From Conchocele bisecta (lineage: Eukaryota; Mollusca; Bivalvia; Lucinida; Thyasiridae), in the NCBI GenBank assembly GCA_029237695.1, contig CM055277.1:36614242-36678241 (forward strand): a stretch of DNA of 64,000 nt, read 5' to 3'. The notes under the pieces are model-generated. The model was not told the DNA's origin and ran no database searches. It saw only the letters and a program-made list of their open reading frames with translations. Numbering within the stretch: the first letter of the stretch is position 1; each line of letters opens with the position of its first letter. The position numbers and the translations under genes were made by a program. Of the stretch, positions 1-10,900 are shown piece by piece.

Positions 1-600
1 TTTATACGCCCGTTTGAAAAACGGGACGTATGTATTCATCTTGTACGGACGGGCGGGCACAGCTTGTCCACGCAATAACTAGAGTTATACTTGACGGATT
101 GTAACCAAATTCGGTATACATGTTTATCACGGCAAGACGAAGAAGTCTATTGAATTTCATAAATTTCCGATTACTTATCTCGCCATGGCGGCCATTTTTA
201 TTTTTCGCACTCCGTATCCTTGTCCACGCAGTAACTAAAGTTCTACTTCACCGCTCATAACCAAATTCGGTATACATGTTTATCACGGCAAGACGAAGAA
301 GCCTATTTGTTTTGAAAAATTTCCGATGACTTATCTCGCCTTGGCGGCCATTTTTATTTGTTGCACTGCATCCTTGTCCACGCAATAACTAAAATTCTAC
401 TTCACCGATCATAACCAAAAGTCGGCATACATGTTTATCACGTCATTGGCAGCTATTTTTAATTTTCTAATTCTGTATCCTTGTCCACGCAATAAGTCAA
501 GTTATACTTGACGGATCGTGACCAAATTCAATCTACATGTTTATCACGGCAAGAACCCTATTAATTTTCAGTGAGTTATCTCCCCTTGTTAACTGGCCTT
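1..600. repeat. Tandem ~155-bp repeat array, pearl/BIV160-like
   Basis: Units start near 63, 219, 373 and 480 at cttgtccacgcaataact; the first periods are 156 and 154, and the last unit is shortened to about 107. Each unit contains a tatacatgtttatcacggca block and an acttatctcgcc block. Similar ~160-bp core repeats are known from bivalve pearl elements, often regarded as non-autonomous Helitrons. That assignment is inference. Positions 600-711 hold nothing I recognise. Confidence 0.7.
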
Positions 601-711
601 GCCTCGTCTGGCGTATATTGTGACCTTCGGCACTCTTGTTTATTTATGTATTTACATTACATTAATACATAAATAAATAATGGCTGAATATATGGTGGAG
701 AAGGAGACTTT

Positions 712-1617
712 ATGCATTATGATAATGAGACGTATGACCCTGATGATACTACAATGAGCACCAGTGAAACTATGATAGATGCGCCAACTGTTCAAATGGA
801 ACAAAGAACTCACGAGAGGGAACGGTCTCAACGATCAAGGGTAATATAACTATTTAAAGATCAATTTAAAAACAGGTTTGGAATATCGGATCAGGATTTT
901 GAGTTAATGACACCAGAACTGCACATTGCCGATAAAACATTGTACTGGAATGATGTACAAATAAGTCGTAAAGGAAATGTCAATCAATTGTTAATATCAT
1001 TTTCTAGAGATAGAGGGAAGGGAGATTTTAAACGGTTGGCATCACATATACACCAAGTACTATATCTGAACTTAATGAGGAATCTAAGCAATTTAATGAT
1101 AATACAAGAGTAATCGAAAATATAGAAATGAAACAGAAACATCAGTAAAAGAAATCATTGACACATTAAAAAAAGATACATCAACAGGGATTACTGGTGA
1201 TTTTGAAACGTTACTGAGAGAACTTAAAGCTTTAAACAAAGCCCTACAAGAAACAGGGCTCTCTGATTAATAATATATCCAAACTGGATGAGCTTGATGA
1301 AATAAAAAAATCCGACCAACTAAGACTGTCAGCTGCAATAACATTAGATGCTGAAAATCCAGAGGCACAGCAAATAGAAAAACAAATTGCAGATATTGAA
1401 TCTGAGCGCGAAGATCGTCTTGAAGTTATATCAAATGATAAGGAAACATGAAGAACCCAAATAAATAGAATAAAAAGTACAATCGAAAGAGTATTACACA
1501 AATATAAATATTAAAAGAGAGACTAAAACACTCTTCAAAGAACAGGGAATACCAATAGTTTCAGTTATAACCGCTATTGGATTTATAATTTCCACTCTAA
1601 TTTTAAGAGTTATCTAG
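712..1617 (+). pseudogene. Decayed Polinton-type coiled-coil protein with C-terminal membrane segment
   Basis: An open frame begins at ATG 712, meets an in-frame TAA at 847-849, continues in the same frame to about 1050, then shifts. The later frame reads as acidic and basic helix (roughly 1060-1480, coiled-coil-like, with ESEREDRLE-type sequence) and ends with a hydrophobic stretch (about 1545-1614) before TAG at 1615-1617. Helical proteins ending in a single membrane segment occur in Polintons of marine invertebrates. The role is not established. At least one stop and two frameshifts mean no intact product. The gene converges on the capsid-like gene at 1603-2224. Confidence 0.5.
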
Positions 1618-2224
1618 AACAAAACTGGTCCAGGCATTGGTGATATCAACTTTATGCTGGATATAATCATTCTCATTAAAGAATGGTGCATTGGCAGCCC
1701 CGTGATTTAATCTATATGACCCACTTGGCTGGAAATACATAGTAAATTCGCCAAGTTTATGATTCCCATTGTCTATTTTTTGTCTGAAATCCTTGTTTGG
1801 ATTAATACCAAATTCGCTGCATATTCTATGGTATGCCGAAATATCATAATTATTATCATACCAGCAATAACTGTGGTCATCTGGTAAAGGAACTTTCATT
1901 TGAGCCAAGATTCTAAGTGTTTGATACATAATATGAAATATATATAATGACTTAAAAAATGGGTCACCCAGCATCGCCAAATGTTGGTTATATAACGCCG
2001 CTCCCGCAGGTAGCACACCATATTGCAAAGTTAAATTGATTCTGATACCACCGCATCGGAGTATTCATCCAGTTAGTATATGCTTTATTATTGTTATCAA
2101 CATTACCAGTTATTCTTTTATCTTTTGTCACATAAACATCAACATTGGTAAACATTGGAACCGTTTTCAATGCATATATATGGTTATAATCGTAGTTTGC
2201 ATTCTTATTAAATTTCAATGCCAT
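1603..2224 (-). pseudogene. Polinton major-capsid-like protein, N-terminal part, frameshifted
   Basis: Two minus-strand frames, 2224-1988 and 2028-1603, overlap and join through one frameshift near 2000-2025, giving about 205 residues. The first part has MALKFNKNA, VDVYVTKDKRITGN and a QFNFA block; the second has aromatic blocks (SLYIFHIMYQT, SYCWYDNNYD) and ends TSFVLDNS. These resemble the N-terminal region of Polinton double-jelly-roll capsid proteins. Full capsid proteins are about three times longer, so the gene is truncated. Assignment is from memory of the family and context, not a search. Confidence 0.5.
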
Positions 2225-2280
2225 TTTTTAAAACAATAACAAATATGTATACTCAAACTTAAACAAATACAACAGCAACA

Positions 2281-2690
2281 TTGCAAGACTGTGTCGGTAA
2301 TAACGATTCCAAACGAAAAATAGGTTTAAAAAGTTTAGCATACTGGGTTGGTTGGTACAACCTGTTACATGATGTACAGTCTGTATGGTCTTCTACAAAT
2401 GGTGTCGCCATCAAATATTCAATTCCAGCGGGATTATATTTGTTTGATAGGTTGAGTAAAATTTTAAGTAATGATACCTTAACACTGACTATAAATAAAT
2501 CCAACGGAATCTGTACTTTACATATTCATCTGGGATATAAAGTGAACATACCAAGCTATATTCTTAATCTGTTAGGGTTTAATATTAATCCTGATTGGTT
2601 ATGTGCAGGTTCCTATCCAGGTTCGAATCCAGTTAATTGTATCCCCCTGACTTCGTCGGAGGATACTATGGGTTTGACACCGTGCCGCGT
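2281..2690 (+). pseudogene. Polinton minor-capsid/penton-like protein, 5' part
   Basis: The open plus frame holds YSIPAGLYLFDRLSKIL, then TLTINKSNGICTLHI and a YILNLLGFN block. An alternation of short strands leading to LLGF is typical of the penton/minor capsid family of Polintons. Similarity stops near 2650, where 155-bp repeats begin, and family-like sequence resumes near 4775. I infer that one gene was split by a 2-kb insertion. The upstream start is unclear. Confidence 0.45.
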
Positions 2691-3482
2691 CCGCGTCCGC
2701 CGCAGACACTTCTTGTCCGGAGCATAACTCGAACACCCTTTGGAATATTTTCATGAAACTTCACACATGCATAGACCACGATCCGAATGTGTGTCGCGCA
2801 CAAGAATGACAACTCTTGCATAGCTAATTTTTGACTTATCTCCCTTTTTTGTTTCGCGCACTGATTTCGTGTCCGGAGCATAACTCGACCACCCTTTGGA
2901 ATATTTTCATGAAATTTCACACCTGCATAGACCACGACCCGAAGGTGTGTCGCGCACAAGAATGACAACTCTTGCATAGGTAATTTTTTAGTTATCTCCC
3001 TTTTTTGTTTTGCACACTGATTGAGCATAACTCGACCACCCTTTTGAATATTTTCATGAAACGTCACACATGCATAGACCACGACCCGAAGGTGTGTCGT
3101 GCACAAGAATGACAACTCTTACATAGCTAATTTTTTAGTTATCTCCCTTTTTTGTTTTCGCACACTGATTTCCTGTCTGGAGCATAACTCGACCACCCTT
3201 TGGAATATTTTCATGAAACTTCACACATGCATAGACCACGACCCGAAGGTGTGTCGCGCACAAGAATGACAACTCTTGCATAGCTAATTTTTTAGTTATC
3301 TCCCTTTTTTGTTTTCGCACACTGATTTCCTGTCTGGAGCATAACTCGACCACCCTTTGGAATATTTTCATGAAACTTCACACATGCATAGACCACGACC
3401 CGAAGGTGTGTCGCGCACAAGAATGACAACTTTTGCATAGCTAATTATTTAGTTATCTCCCTTTTTTGTTTCGCGCACTCTA
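2690..3482. repeat. Tandem ~153-bp repeats inserted in Polinton, first block
   Basis: About five units (starts near 2715, 2868, 3020, 3173, 3325) each contain gagcataactcgaccaccct, tggaatattttcatgaaac, a tgcatagaccacgac segment and agttatctccctt. They resemble the 1-600 array in design but not in sequence. Long open frames on the minus strand here are by-products of the repeats. Positions 3483-3840 are unique AT-rich sequence. Confidence 0.8.
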
Positions 3483-3840
3483 CAAACTGGACATTAATGC
3501 ATGAAGACCCGTTTTCTCGTGTGCTCTGTACACCTTACCTGTAGAGAGAACAATAGCCTTCTCTGGTTGAACAATAGTGACTGGGAGAACCATTCACCTG
3601 TGCATGTGCTAGCATGTGCAAATGTCCAGACTGACCACTGACCACTTACAGGTAATTTATACAGGTAAATGATTATATTACATTTCCGTAAACTGTGTTA
3701 AAAATATTGTGGCAATATGTGGACCTGTGCAGATATGATATGTAGATAAATATAGGACTATTCAACAAAAATCTGGGCTCCAGTAGCGAGCATTATTTTT
3801 TTTTAATTTACTTTTCTTTTTTTAAATTTCCATTTTTTTT

Positions 3841-4320
3841 TAAATTCTTTTTCAATGTTTGTCTACTAGCATAAGGTCGTAAGTGCTATATGCGGACTAT
3901 TATCATATAATAAAACAATTATTGACTAGTGAGCCATAGAATATAATCTGATATTCTATGGCTCACTAGTCAATAATTGTATAATATGTTCGGGCCAGTG
4001 AAAATTGCTTTCGGGCCCAGGCTCGAGGTCAAGGCGGGACAAGACGAGACATTTCCGCGGAATCATTGTTATTTTTAATTTTTAAACTTTTTTTTTCCAT
4101 TTTCTTTTTCAAATTCTTTTTCAATTTTTGTCTAGTGGCATAAGGTCGTAAGTGCTATATACAGACTATTATCATATAATAAAACAATTATTGACTAGTG
4201 AGCCATAGAATACAATCTGATATTCTATGGCTCACTAGTCAATAATTGTATATGTTCGGGCCAGTGAAAATTGCTTTCGGGCCCAGGCTCCAGGTCAAAG
4301 CGGGACAAGGCGAGGCATTT
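3841..4320. repeat. Duplicated ~240-bp segment, each copy with a 29-30 bp perfect hairpin
   Basis: Two near-identical segments (about 3841-4060 and 4085-4320) each carry an inverted repeat: arms 3915-3944 and 3951-3980 around a 6-base loop, and arms 4184-4212 and 4221-4249. The arm core is attgactagtgagccataga. Both are followed by cgggccagtgaaaattgc. Confidence 0.85.
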
Positions 4321-4329
4321 GATTCCGCA

Positions 4330-4735
4330 GAATTCTTGTTTACTTATCTCCCTTTGTTGTTTCATGCACTGATTTCGTGTCCGGAGCATAACTCGAACAC
4401 CCTTTGGAATATTTTTTATTAAACTTCACACATGCATAGAAGACAACTCAAAGGTGTGTCGCGCGCAAGAATGACAACTCTTACGTCGTTAATTTCTTAG
4501 TTATCTCCCTTTGTTGTTTCGTGCACTGATTTCGTGTCCGGAGCATAACTCGAACACCCTTTGGAATATTTTCATGAAACTTCACACATGCATAGACCAC
4601 GACCATAAAGGTGTGTCACGCAAGAATGACAACTCTTGCATCGCTAATGTTTTAGTTATCTCCCTTTGTTTTTCTGTGCACTGATTTTGTCTCCGGAGCA
4701 TAACTCGAACACCCTTTTTTCAAACTACTTGTGTA
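4330..4735. repeat. Tandem ~153-bp repeats, second block
   Basis: Units start near 4376, 4531 and 4686 (the last truncated). They belong to the same family as 2690-3482. The hairpin duplication lies between the two blocks, so the whole 2690-4735 stretch is probably one composite insertion. Confidence 0.75.
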
Positions 4736-4774
4736 TCTGGGGAGGGGGATACACATGCGCTTGTCGACAAGCGT

Positions 4775-4939
4775 CCATTTCTAGTGTTGTTAACAAATCT
4801 GTATATATTTATCTTGACCAAGTAAATACATCATGTAATTTACTCAACGGTAAAAGGAGTAATTTTATTGGTGTTAAACCAGTTCGCAAAATGACATTTG
4901 GAGTCAGATACTGTGACATTTGCACATCCAGAATATAGA
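4775..4939 (+). pseudogene. Polinton minor-capsid/penton-like protein, 3' part
   Basis: The frame contains VVNKSVYIYLDQVN, then LLNGKRSNFIGVKPV, and stops with TAG at 4936-4938. IYLD followed by a small loop and L-GV-PV is the usual continuation of the family seen at 2281-2690. The two halves are separated by repeats at 2690-4735. Confidence 0.45.
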
Positions 4940-4992
4940 ATTGACAATCATAATTAACCATTTATAATAACATTATCAGTTATATAAAAACA

Positions 4993-5387
4993 ATGAATAT
5001 GTATGGAGCAGATAAAAATAGTATTACAGATTATATAGACGCCGGAGATAAAAATGTAACCAAGTTGTAATAACTGTGTGTGCTGAAGAGTCTGAGTCAT
5101 TACGTGATGGCTCTTCTGAATTTGCATTTGGAAATGGCGCTTCTGGCTTGGCTCATGGAAATTGTAGTTGTACTATGATGTGTCGTGGAAGGGCTTTACG
5201 AATGGGTTTATGCAGCATCACCAGAGATGGTTTTGCAACTGATGAGGTAAACATTGGGATCAGTAGTAATGGCACTCCAAATGTGAATGGCACTTTAACA
5301 AAGCCTAAAGGACTGCGTTCGGCATATACAATATTTCGAACAATATTTCACTTACAACATATAGCAAAGCTTCCATTTGGATTGTAA
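4993..5387 (+). CDS. Hypothetical short reading frames inside the Polinton
   Basis: A 25-codon frame starts at ATG 4993 (MNMYGADKNSITDYIDAG) and a 103-codon frame runs 5076-5387 with two closely spaced Cys residues (CSCTMMCRG). I do not recognise either product. Position inside a decayed Polinton suggests remnants of element genes, but the second frame may be chance. Confidence 0.2.
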
Positions 5388-5429
5388 ATGTGTTAATTGA
5401 ATTAGATATTTAAATATTATATAAACAAA

Positions 5430-5950
5430 ATGAATAGTAAACTGTATCACGAGCTACCAGTTGAGGCTGATATTTATAGACTTAGTGAAATAAATGCTTT
5501 AAAACATAAGCTGGAAAATGAAGTTAAGACAAGGAAAACAATACGAAATAAATATAAAAGAGCCGGGACCATATTAAATGGTGTTCAGTCTGGATTGACT
5601 ACTGTATGACTAGTAATGAGTGGGACAAGTGCTGGTCTATTATTAACTGTTGTAGAGCTGCCGGTTTCTATAGGAATAGGCATTGCGGGTAGTATATGTA
5701 GTGCATTTGCATTTACAAGTAAATGTATTAATACAAAACTACAAATAATGCAAATAAAGTATCTACTGCGTTAGCAGATGGCAAAGTATCTGATGTACAA
5801 TTTAAATTGATAACAGAGGAAATGGATAAATATCAACAAATGAAAGCTGATGTTAGGAAACCTATATAGTTTGAGATTTCTGCTGAAGAAAAAAAACAGC
5901 TCCGAGAGCAAATGAAATCGGATATGTTAAACAATATAAATGGGCAGTAA
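5430..5950 (+). pseudogene. Decayed Polinton protein with two hydrophobic segments and a C-terminal helical region
   Basis: ATG 5430 opens a frame beginning MNSKLYHELPVEADIYRL, a charged helix, then stops at TGA near 5608. Beyond that stop come a Gly/Ser/Leu-rich hydrophobic stretch (about 5620-5720), a frameshift near 5755, then LADGKVSDVQFKLITEEMDK and another in-frame TAG before EEKKQLREQMKSDM and the final TAA at 5948-5950. This architecture recurs in marine-invertebrate Polintons. Function unknown. Two stops and one frameshift make it non-functional. Confidence 0.5.
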
Positions 5951-6051
5951 ATTTTGATTTCCATTTTAGTGCCAATGCATAAAAAAAAATGAAATAATCA
6001 CTAAAAGTTATGGTTAATGATTGTTTTATTTTTAAATGGAACAAAATAAAT

Positions 6052-6365
6052 TTAAATAGAAACAAAATCAAAAGCGTGATATTTGTTTTTCTTATTTGTG
6101 TAAGATGGTTTCAACCATAGTGGTCTTACATAGTATTGAGGACCTTTTTCTTTTAATTTTTCTATATGGTCCTTAAGTGGAGCCCAATCTTCGATACCAT
6201 CCGTAAGGGTTAGAATCATAAATTCACCATAGGTGGTTTCTTTGTTGTAAATTCTGTAATAGTGTAGATTTCATTTTCCATCAGATCGACCCATTTAATT
6301 ACGTCTGGGGATGTTTGCTCTTTAAGCAGTTCACCAAACTGTTCAGTTGTGATTGGTTGTGCCAT
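6052..6365 (-). pseudogene. Small Polinton protein of unknown function, copy 1, frameshifted
   Basis: ATG at 6365 starts MAQPITTEQFGELLKEQ, followed by an IKWVDLMENEIYTITEF segment. One frameshift near 6220 leads to LTLTDGIEDWAPLKDHI, a KEKGPQYYVRP segment and a stop at 6054-6052. The whole is about 100 residues. Position next to the integrase and a second copy at 6498-6648 support a real ancestral gene. Confidence 0.5.
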
Positions 6366-6394
6366 TATGCTTTTTCATGTACCTACTACGAATA

Positions 6395-7836
6395 AAGTTC
6401 ACCAAGCTGATGTATTATTCTTAACACATGATACAGTTAATCGTAAAACTTATAAATATGCATTGACTGTAGTTGATATTGCAAGCAGGTATAATAATCA
6501 TAGATTCACCATAGGTGGTTTCTTTTGTTGTAAATTCTGTAATAGTGTAAATTTAATTTTCCATTAGATCGACCCATTTAATTACGCCTGGCGATGTTTG
6601 CTCTTTAAGCAGTTCATCAAACTGTGAAGTTGTGATTGGTTGTGTCATTATATTTTTTGATGTATCTACTACGAATGAAGTTCACCATGCAAGCTGATTT
6701 ATTATTCTTACCACAATATACAGTTAATCGTAAAACTTATAAATATGCATTGACTGTAGTCGATATTGCAAGCAGGTATAAGGAGGCTGAACCGTTGACT
6801 TCAAAAGACAGTAAATAAGTTGCTAAAGCTTTTGAAAATATTTTCAAAAGAAAATTAGTGTATCCAAAATTATTGCAAGTATATCCTGGACGAGAGTTCA
6901 TGGGAGCTGTTACAAAACTGATAGATAAACATGCAGTAAACATAGGAAGAGGTAGAACAGAAATACATAGATATCATGCTATAGTGGAAAGATTTAACAG
7001 AACATTGGCTGAACGATTATTTGAGTATCAGTACGCAAAAGAAATTTAAAATCCACATAAACGAAATAGAGAATGGGTTAAGAGGCTACCTCGTATACTA
7101 AAGGCAACATTCGGAGACGAACAAACCTCCTAAAATTGAAATAAAAGAATTAAATGATTATCCAGTCTGTCCTAATGCCAGTGTAATATATTTATATCAA
7201 CCGGATGAACAAGAAGGTGGATATAAACGTAGAACAACATATCCAATATGGGGTGTCGATATTCATAAGATTAAATAGTATATTGTAATGCAAGGTAGTG
7301 TATCCAAAATTATTGCAAGTATATCCTGGACGAGAGTTCATGGGAGCTGTTACAAAACTGATGGATAAACATGCAGTAAACATAAGAAGAGTAGAACAGA
7401 AATACATAGAGATCAGGTTATTGTGGAAAGATTTAACAGAACATTGGCTGAACGATTATTTGGGTATCAGTACGCAAAAGAAATTGAAAATCCACATAAA
7501 CGAAATAGAGAATGGGTTAAGAGGCTACCTAGTGTACTAAAGGCAATACATTCGGAGACGAACAAACCTCCTAAAATTGAAATAAAATAATTAAATGATT
7601 ATCCAGTCTGTCCTAATGCCAGTGTAATATATTTATACCAACCGGATGAACAAGAAGGCGGATGTAAACGTAAAGCAACATATCCAATATGGAGTGTCGA
7701 TATTCATAAGATTAAATATTATATTGTAATGCAAGGTATTAGAGTATATTATTTGAGAACTCCGGCACCGCAAAGATGTTTTGTCAAAGAAGAATTACTT
7801 ATTGTTCCTGCTGATACCCAAACGCGTATTTATTAA
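6395..7836 (+). pseudogene. Polinton retroviral-type (DDE) integrase with internal duplications
   Basis: The N-terminal catalytic block appears twice (6395-6487 and 6685-6810): ADVLFL or ADLLFL, then RKTYKYALTVVDIASRY. The second block also appears twice (6858-7049 and 7298-7500): YPKLLQVYPGREFMGAVTK and, downstream, IVERFNRTLAERLF. In this family the second catalytic residue is the Asp of DPGREF; here both copies have Tyr (YPGREF), while the Glu of VERFNRT is kept. Copy 2 is frameshifted after HAVNIRR. The C-terminal chromo-like part (YLYQPDEQEGG, later VYYLRTPAPQRCFVKEELL) ends at TAA 7834-7836. Several stops interrupt the reading. Integrase inserts the element into host DNA; this copy cannot. 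Confidence 0.8.
6498..6648 (-). pseudogene. Small Polinton protein, copy 2, 5' part only
   Basis: This duplicates the first ~50 codons of the gene at 6052-6365, starting at ATG 6648 (MTQPITTSQFDELLKEQ) and broken by an in-frame stop. The copy was made together with the neighbouring integrase start by a ~290-bp tandem duplication. Confidence 0.5.
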
Positions 7837-7973
7837 TTCCGTCTGGCGCTATCCATCGCTTAGTATCTAGTGGTGAGAGTGTGTATTATTTATTGTTAAT
7901 CCATATTATGTTATGTTTCATTGATCGTATTATATTCATTTTGTGAGATTATTTCTGTTTATTGAATAATGCA

Positions 7974-10900
7974 TCACTGTACAATGATGTAGTGGGCAAA
8001 GTTTATTTGTTTCTTAACTACATACTACTTTACTCCCTTTGCTTTCTTGATGAGTTGCTCGTCCGCCCTTAATATCGAATACAACTTTGGACGCATACCT
8101 ATGTACTCTGCAATAGCTGTTCCTGTACACTCATCTTTCATCTTCCCTATATTTTTGTATTAGTTATATCATGAAGTTGATTATCAATTGGATAATCAGA
8201 TAGATCGTACTAGTAATGCATCTGTGTCGTTGTACAACAGGGTGCAGTTTTCACCATACTTCTTTTTCAGTGTGTTGTAATACCAATCATACATCAGGTG
8301 TTTTGATAAGTCTAAGATGGACATACCGGCATAGATTGGCTTGCATAGTGTTAGTTTTGTTTTGTTTACATGTATTGCAGATAATGCATCTGAGAACTTC
8401 ACTCTCCTCTTAAAGTTTGGTTTTGTAATTATCTTTCTCAGCTTATCATTATCACTACCATCTTTTCGTACTAGTTTTATATATAATCTCTTTATAATGT
8501 TCTCCATTGTCTTACCATATACAGAATTATTCATTAGTTTGTAGAAGTCTGTCTTTCTCAAATGCAGATGTTGCCTTCTTACGGAACTCTGTATTAAGAC
8601 TAATATACGGTTCCAACCATCTCTTCTCATTGAACTCTAATATCCTGTGTATTTTAGTGACCTTCATTCCAAGTGATCTTTGCAGACGCAGATTCTTATA
8701 GTCTGATAATCCGATAACCATTATTTCTTCAGTGCTAACTTCTCTGGTGCAAGAGGATAATCATTGTGTGTTTCATGTAGTTCTTTTGGATGTTCTAAGT
8801 CAACTTCAAGAATCAGTCCTCTGCCTTTCGTAATCTTACATGTATTAGTCCGCTTAAAACCAGAGTAAGGTAGGGCCTGACTCATTGCCCAACCATATAA
8901 GTTGTTTGCATCATAATCATGATAATACATTATATGATTATTCTCTTCTTCTGTGTTGTATCCATCAACATAAGGATTATTTGCTTTTGCATGCCTCTTG
9001 GAAACCATACTTATTCCACCACGCATTCCTTTCTCTATAAATAAGTGCATATATATATATATATATACATGTATCTGTTATTAACTCTATAATTATTGTT
9101 GTATGTTTAAGCATTGCGTCCCAAGACAGACCAGGAGCCGTGAAATAGTGTAGTGGAGTTTGTACGCTCCCATACATGCCTTTCTAAATGTCTGGAACAC
9201 ATCAGCAAGTAGAGTAATATCTGTTTTAAGATATAGGTCATGGTAATCACCTATTGTTTTACAATTGAACTCTTTCTAAACCTTCTGTGTATGTTCATAA
9301 TCCTTATCACTAATGCTCTCATGTGTTAGACTACAATATAACTTATCTATAGGTGGTAATTGCGTTTCATTAAATCTGTCAAAGCTATCTACATACTCAT
9401 ATGGATATACTCCTATTCGCAGCAATTCCACATGTTGTACTTGTTCTTTACTGTCTGTTTGTAAGTCATATCCCTCATTCATCTCCTTAACTGTAACTTC
9501 AATATTACAGACAGTAGCTTCTCTCACTGCATTAGCACATCCATTTAGAATTGCATCTGTATCTTTTACTGTATCTTTATAAACTATCAAACCATCAAAT
9601 ACAAGGGCACTCACTTCTACTCCACATTCATTTAGATAATCAAATGAAGCAATCAGTGCATTGTTCTCTAGATTGCACATTAGGAGATTGACTGCTGTGC
9701 CTTTAATATTATATGTTGTTCCATGTAGTTTTTTTAGATTTAGTTGCCAGTTCATGCAAGTCAACATTCAGCTCACACACTCTATCAATGCTATCACGCA
9801 TTCCATTATAGTATTTTATAAACCACTCTGAATTTTACCATATATTGATGTATCGAGTTGTCTCGGTCATTAATGTACATGTAAAGCCCTTCGCATGGTG
9901 TATCATTACTGTGGCAATAGCATGCAAGTGGTGTGGGGTGTGCATTCTTCATGTCAATGTCGATCATTGTGTCTTTGCAAAGAGTATGTCTAGTATCTAC
10001 CTGATTTATTGCGCTGATAATAGTTAATCTCACATTCACCTAGTTTATTAGTCCTAGATATATACTCTTTAAGCATTACAAGCTGTGAATCTCTGTCAAC
10101 CTTCTCACCATCCAGGAAGCGACTACCAATTTCAAACTTATCTGGGTGTTCTATTATGTATTCCAGTTTAGATCTGTCAATTGTCTCACGCAGTGTAATA
10201 CTGCGTTCATCCTCAGTTTCAAATTTACCTACCTTATCTATTTCTTTATCCAGTGCAGTCTCACCAAATGTTTCTCTGGTTATCTTCAGATCAGATGTAT
10301 TCTCTACTAGTGTGGATAATGATTAGGACATGAAGAGGAAACTATCTAAGAACTGTAACTGTCCCATACCAAATGATATATACTTCTCTGCATTTGTAGG
10401 AATACAGGTAATATAGCCATCTGTAATGTGGATCTTCTGCATTATGAGATGACTATCATATCCTTTTAGATTGTGGAACATATCAGGTATCTTTGTAATG
10501 TAAGGTTTTATATTTAGTTTTAGATTGCACGTCTTATGCGCTGTACCTCTATACTTACCAGTGATGTGACAGTGGTCTCTAACTTTATGGTCTTTATTGA
10601 ACAGTGTGTAGCTCTTGTATAATCTCTTTTATTCTCTTCTGTCATTACTAATGATCTAGGATTCTTAAACTTCATATTGATACTGTATCTCTCGCGCTTC
10701 AATCTCTTCAAGAACTCATCTACTGTGTTATCTCCTCTATATACTACAGGATTGTTTGCAACCCCATCATATCTAACAACTTGATAACCAAAACCACATG
10801 CTTTGTGTTCACTTTGCATTCCAGACATGTCACCAGCTTTAATTGATACAGGTTTTATTATACTCTCAAAATCAGTGTATATAACGTATGGAACAGGCAT

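Noticed and set aside
2666..3371. Minus-strand frames of 149 and 78 codons
   Set aside because: They are built from the 153-bp repeat (repeated LSFLCATHLRVVVYA-type peptide), not a gene.
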